A stretch of 64,000 nucleotides of DNA from Actinomycetales bacterium. GTDB taxonomy: Bacteria; Actinomycetota; Actinomycetes; Actinomycetales; Dermatophilaceae. The notes under the pieces are model-generated. The model was given only the letters and a program-made list of their open reading frames with translations, had not been told where the DNA came from and did not search any database. The position numbers and the translations under genes were made by a program. Shown piece after piece: positions 62,342 to 64,000 of the stretch (position 1 is the first letter of the stretch; each line of letters opens with the position of its first letter). The stretch is taken from positions 1 through 64,000 of the forward strand of contig JAAYCP010000027.1 in the NCBI GenBank assembly GCA_012729695.1. Reading direction: 5' to 3'.

Positions 62342-63243
62342 GTCAAGGAGGCACCGTGACGACCCAGTCCAGTCGGTACACCTGGGGTGCCGATGAGCAC
62401 CTCGTCGTGCAGATCTCGGAGGAGATGAGCCTGCCGGCGAACTTCACCGCGATGGCGATGAGTCGAGGGATCGAGGAGCGGGGGCTGACCGGGGTCACCG
62501 ACATCTGCCCGTCCAACGCCTCCCTCCTCGTCCGCTTCGACCCCGACCTCATCGCCCCGCAGGCCCTCGAGGAGGCGGTGCGCGAGGTGGAGGCAGAGGT
62601 GGCGCACGACCCGCACCTGAGCCTGGAGACCCGGATCGTCGAGATCCCGGTCTGGTACAACGACCCCTACACCAACGAGACCGGGGCCAGGTTCCGCGAC
62701 CGCCACCAGCGTCCAGAGGGCAACGACCTCGACTTCGCCGCGATCGAGAACGGGCTGGATTCCGCCGAGGCCTTCATCGAGGCCCACTCGTCCGCTCCCT
62801 GGATCACGTCAATGGTCGGGTTCGTCGCAGGCCTGCCCTTCCTGTTCCAGATGGTCGACCGCGACCGCCAGCTCGAGGTCCCGAAGTACCTTCGCCCGCG
62901 CACCGACACCCCGGAACGGACCATCGGACACGGGGGTTGCTTCTCCTGCATCTACTCGGTGCGCGGTGCGGGCGGCTACCAGATGTTCGGTATCACGCCG
63001 GTCCCGATCTTCGACCCCAAGCAGCGGCTGGCCGACTTCAGCGAGTTCATGGTCTTCTTCCGGCCCGGTGACATCGTGAAGTTCCGGGCCATCGACGAGG
63101 CGGAGTACTCCAGCATCCGGAGCGAGGTCGAGGCCGGCACCTTCCGTGGCCGGTATGCGCCGGTGGACTTCGTCCTCCAGGACTTCCTCGACGATCCCGA
63201 TACGTACAACTCGCGTCTGCTGGAGGTGCTCGATGCCCATTGA
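62338..63243 (+). CDS. pxpB: 5-oxoprolinase subunit B family / allophanate hydrolase subunit 1-like (KipI), N-terminally extended
   Basis: PVWYND, SMVGFVAGLPFLFQM, VPKYLRPRTDTPERTIGHGGCFSCIYSVRGAGGYQMFG; ATGA overlap with upstream gene. Confidence 0.87.
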   Translation: MSQGGTVTTQSSRYTWGADEHLVVQISEEMSLPANFTAMAMSRGIEERGLTGVTDICPSNASLLVRFDPDLIAPQALEEAVREVEAEVAHDPHLSLETRIVEIPVWYNDPYTNETGARFRDRHQRPEGNDLDFAAIENGLDSAEAFIEAHSSAPWITSMVGFVAGLPFLFQMVDRDRQLEVPKYLRPRTDTPERTIGHGGCFSCIYSVRGAGGYQMFGITPVPIFDPKQRLADFSEFMVFFRPGDIVKFRAIDEAEYSSIRSEVEAGTFRGRYAPVDFVLQDFLDDPDTYNSRLLEVLDAH

Positions 63244-64000
63244 GATCATCGAGCCGGGGCTCGGTAGCACCATTCAGGACCTCGGCCGGCCCGGCTACTA
63301 CCGCTACGGCATCCCGCCGGGCGGCGCCGTCGACCTGTACTCCGCCCGCGCCGCCAACCTCCTCGTGGGCAACGACGAGGGGGCTGCCCTCATCGAGTCC
63401 CCGTACCTCGGCCCGAAGCTTCGCGCGACCGAGGACACCGTCATCGCGGTCACCGGTGCCCAGATGGAGCTCCAGGTCAACGGAGCCGGTGCACCGTCCT
63501 GGGAGGCAGTGCCGCTCAGCGCAGGGGACGTCGTCTCCTTCGGCTTCCTCACCGCCGGTGCCCGGATCTACATCGCGGTGGCCGGGGGCATCGACGTCCC
63601 CGAGGTCCTCGGCAGTCGCTCGACGTATGCGATCGGCAGCTTCGGCGGCTTCGAGGGCCGGGCCCTGCTGGCAGGCGACGTGCTGCCGACCGGCTCGGGC
63701 GGCGCCCGGCCGGGCCGATCCGTGCCGGAGGACCTGCGCCCGTCCTTCTCACGGAGTATCGAGGTCCGTGTCGTCATGGGCCTGTACGACTACCGGCTCT
63801 CGGAGGCCGGACTGCGGGCCTTCCTCGACGAGGAGTGGACGTTGAGTCCGGTGGCCGACCGGATGGGCTTCCGCTACAGCGGGCCCACGCTGGAGTGGAT
63901 CGAACGGGAGCAGCCCTTCGGAGCCGGGTCGGACCCTTCCAACATCGTCGACGCCGGCTACCCGGTCGGCTCGATCCAGGTCCCCGGTGGCCTGGAGCCG
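63233..64000 (+). CDS. pxpC: Biotin-dependent carboxyltransferase family / KipA (PxpC), truncated by window end
   Basis: MPIEIIEPGLGSTIQDLGRPGYYRYGIPPGGAVDLYSARAANLLVGNDEGAALIE; DRMGFRYSGP; overlaps pxpB by 11 bp. Confidence 0.9.
   Translation, partial: MPIEIIEPGLGSTIQDLGRPGYYRYGIPPGGAVDLYSARAANLLVGNDEGAALIESPYLGPKLRATEDTVIAVTGAQMELQVNGAGAPSWEAVPLSAGDVVSFGFLTAGARIYIAVAGGIDVPEVLGSRSTYAIGSFGGFEGRALLAGDVLPTGSGGARPGRSVPEDLRPSFSRSIEVRVVMGLYDYRLSEAGLRAFLDEEWTLSPVADRMGFRYSGPTLEWIEREQPFGAGSDPSNIVDAGYPVGSIQVPGGLEP

Overview
High-GC actinobacterial chromosome segment, probably Micrococcales / Intrasporangiaceae-like (my inference from gene content and composition). Most of the window is core genes on the minus strand: rsfS-nadD, proA, proB-obgE-rpmA-rplU-rne, the two radical-SAM genes TIGR03936/TIGR03960, fadD15-like, rodA/ftsW, ribF-truB-rbfA, infB-ylxR-nusA-rimP, proS, ispG-rip1-dxr. 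Accessory modules are: (i) a complete alternative N-type ATPase operon in the order atpDCQRBEFAG (6590->1) next to tRNA-Ala(GGC); (ii) a PCuAC-Dyp peroxidase pair; (iii) a heavy-metal chaperone plus P1B-ATPase with a CPG motif, next to a Crp/Fnr regulator and a stand-alone DnaB-C-like ATPase; (iv) a right-end cluster of a form-II CODH/xanthine-dehydrogenase-type Mo hydroxylase, PxpA, BCCP, biotin carboxylase, PxpB and PxpC, with an adjacent convergent-side succinate-semialdehyde dehydrogenase. The last is my best candidate for an undescribed system, a biotin-dependent lactam or N-heterocycle carboxylase/hydrolase. Unexplained structure includes a 34-bp palindromic element with a conserved loop (four copies), many tandem arrays of about 15-bp units in intergenic and in-frame positions, a cluster of DnaA-box-like 9-mers in a large intergenic region, and frequent GTATGC/GCATAC hexamers read in all codon phases. 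No prophage, transposase, rRNA or genuine CRISPR was seen.
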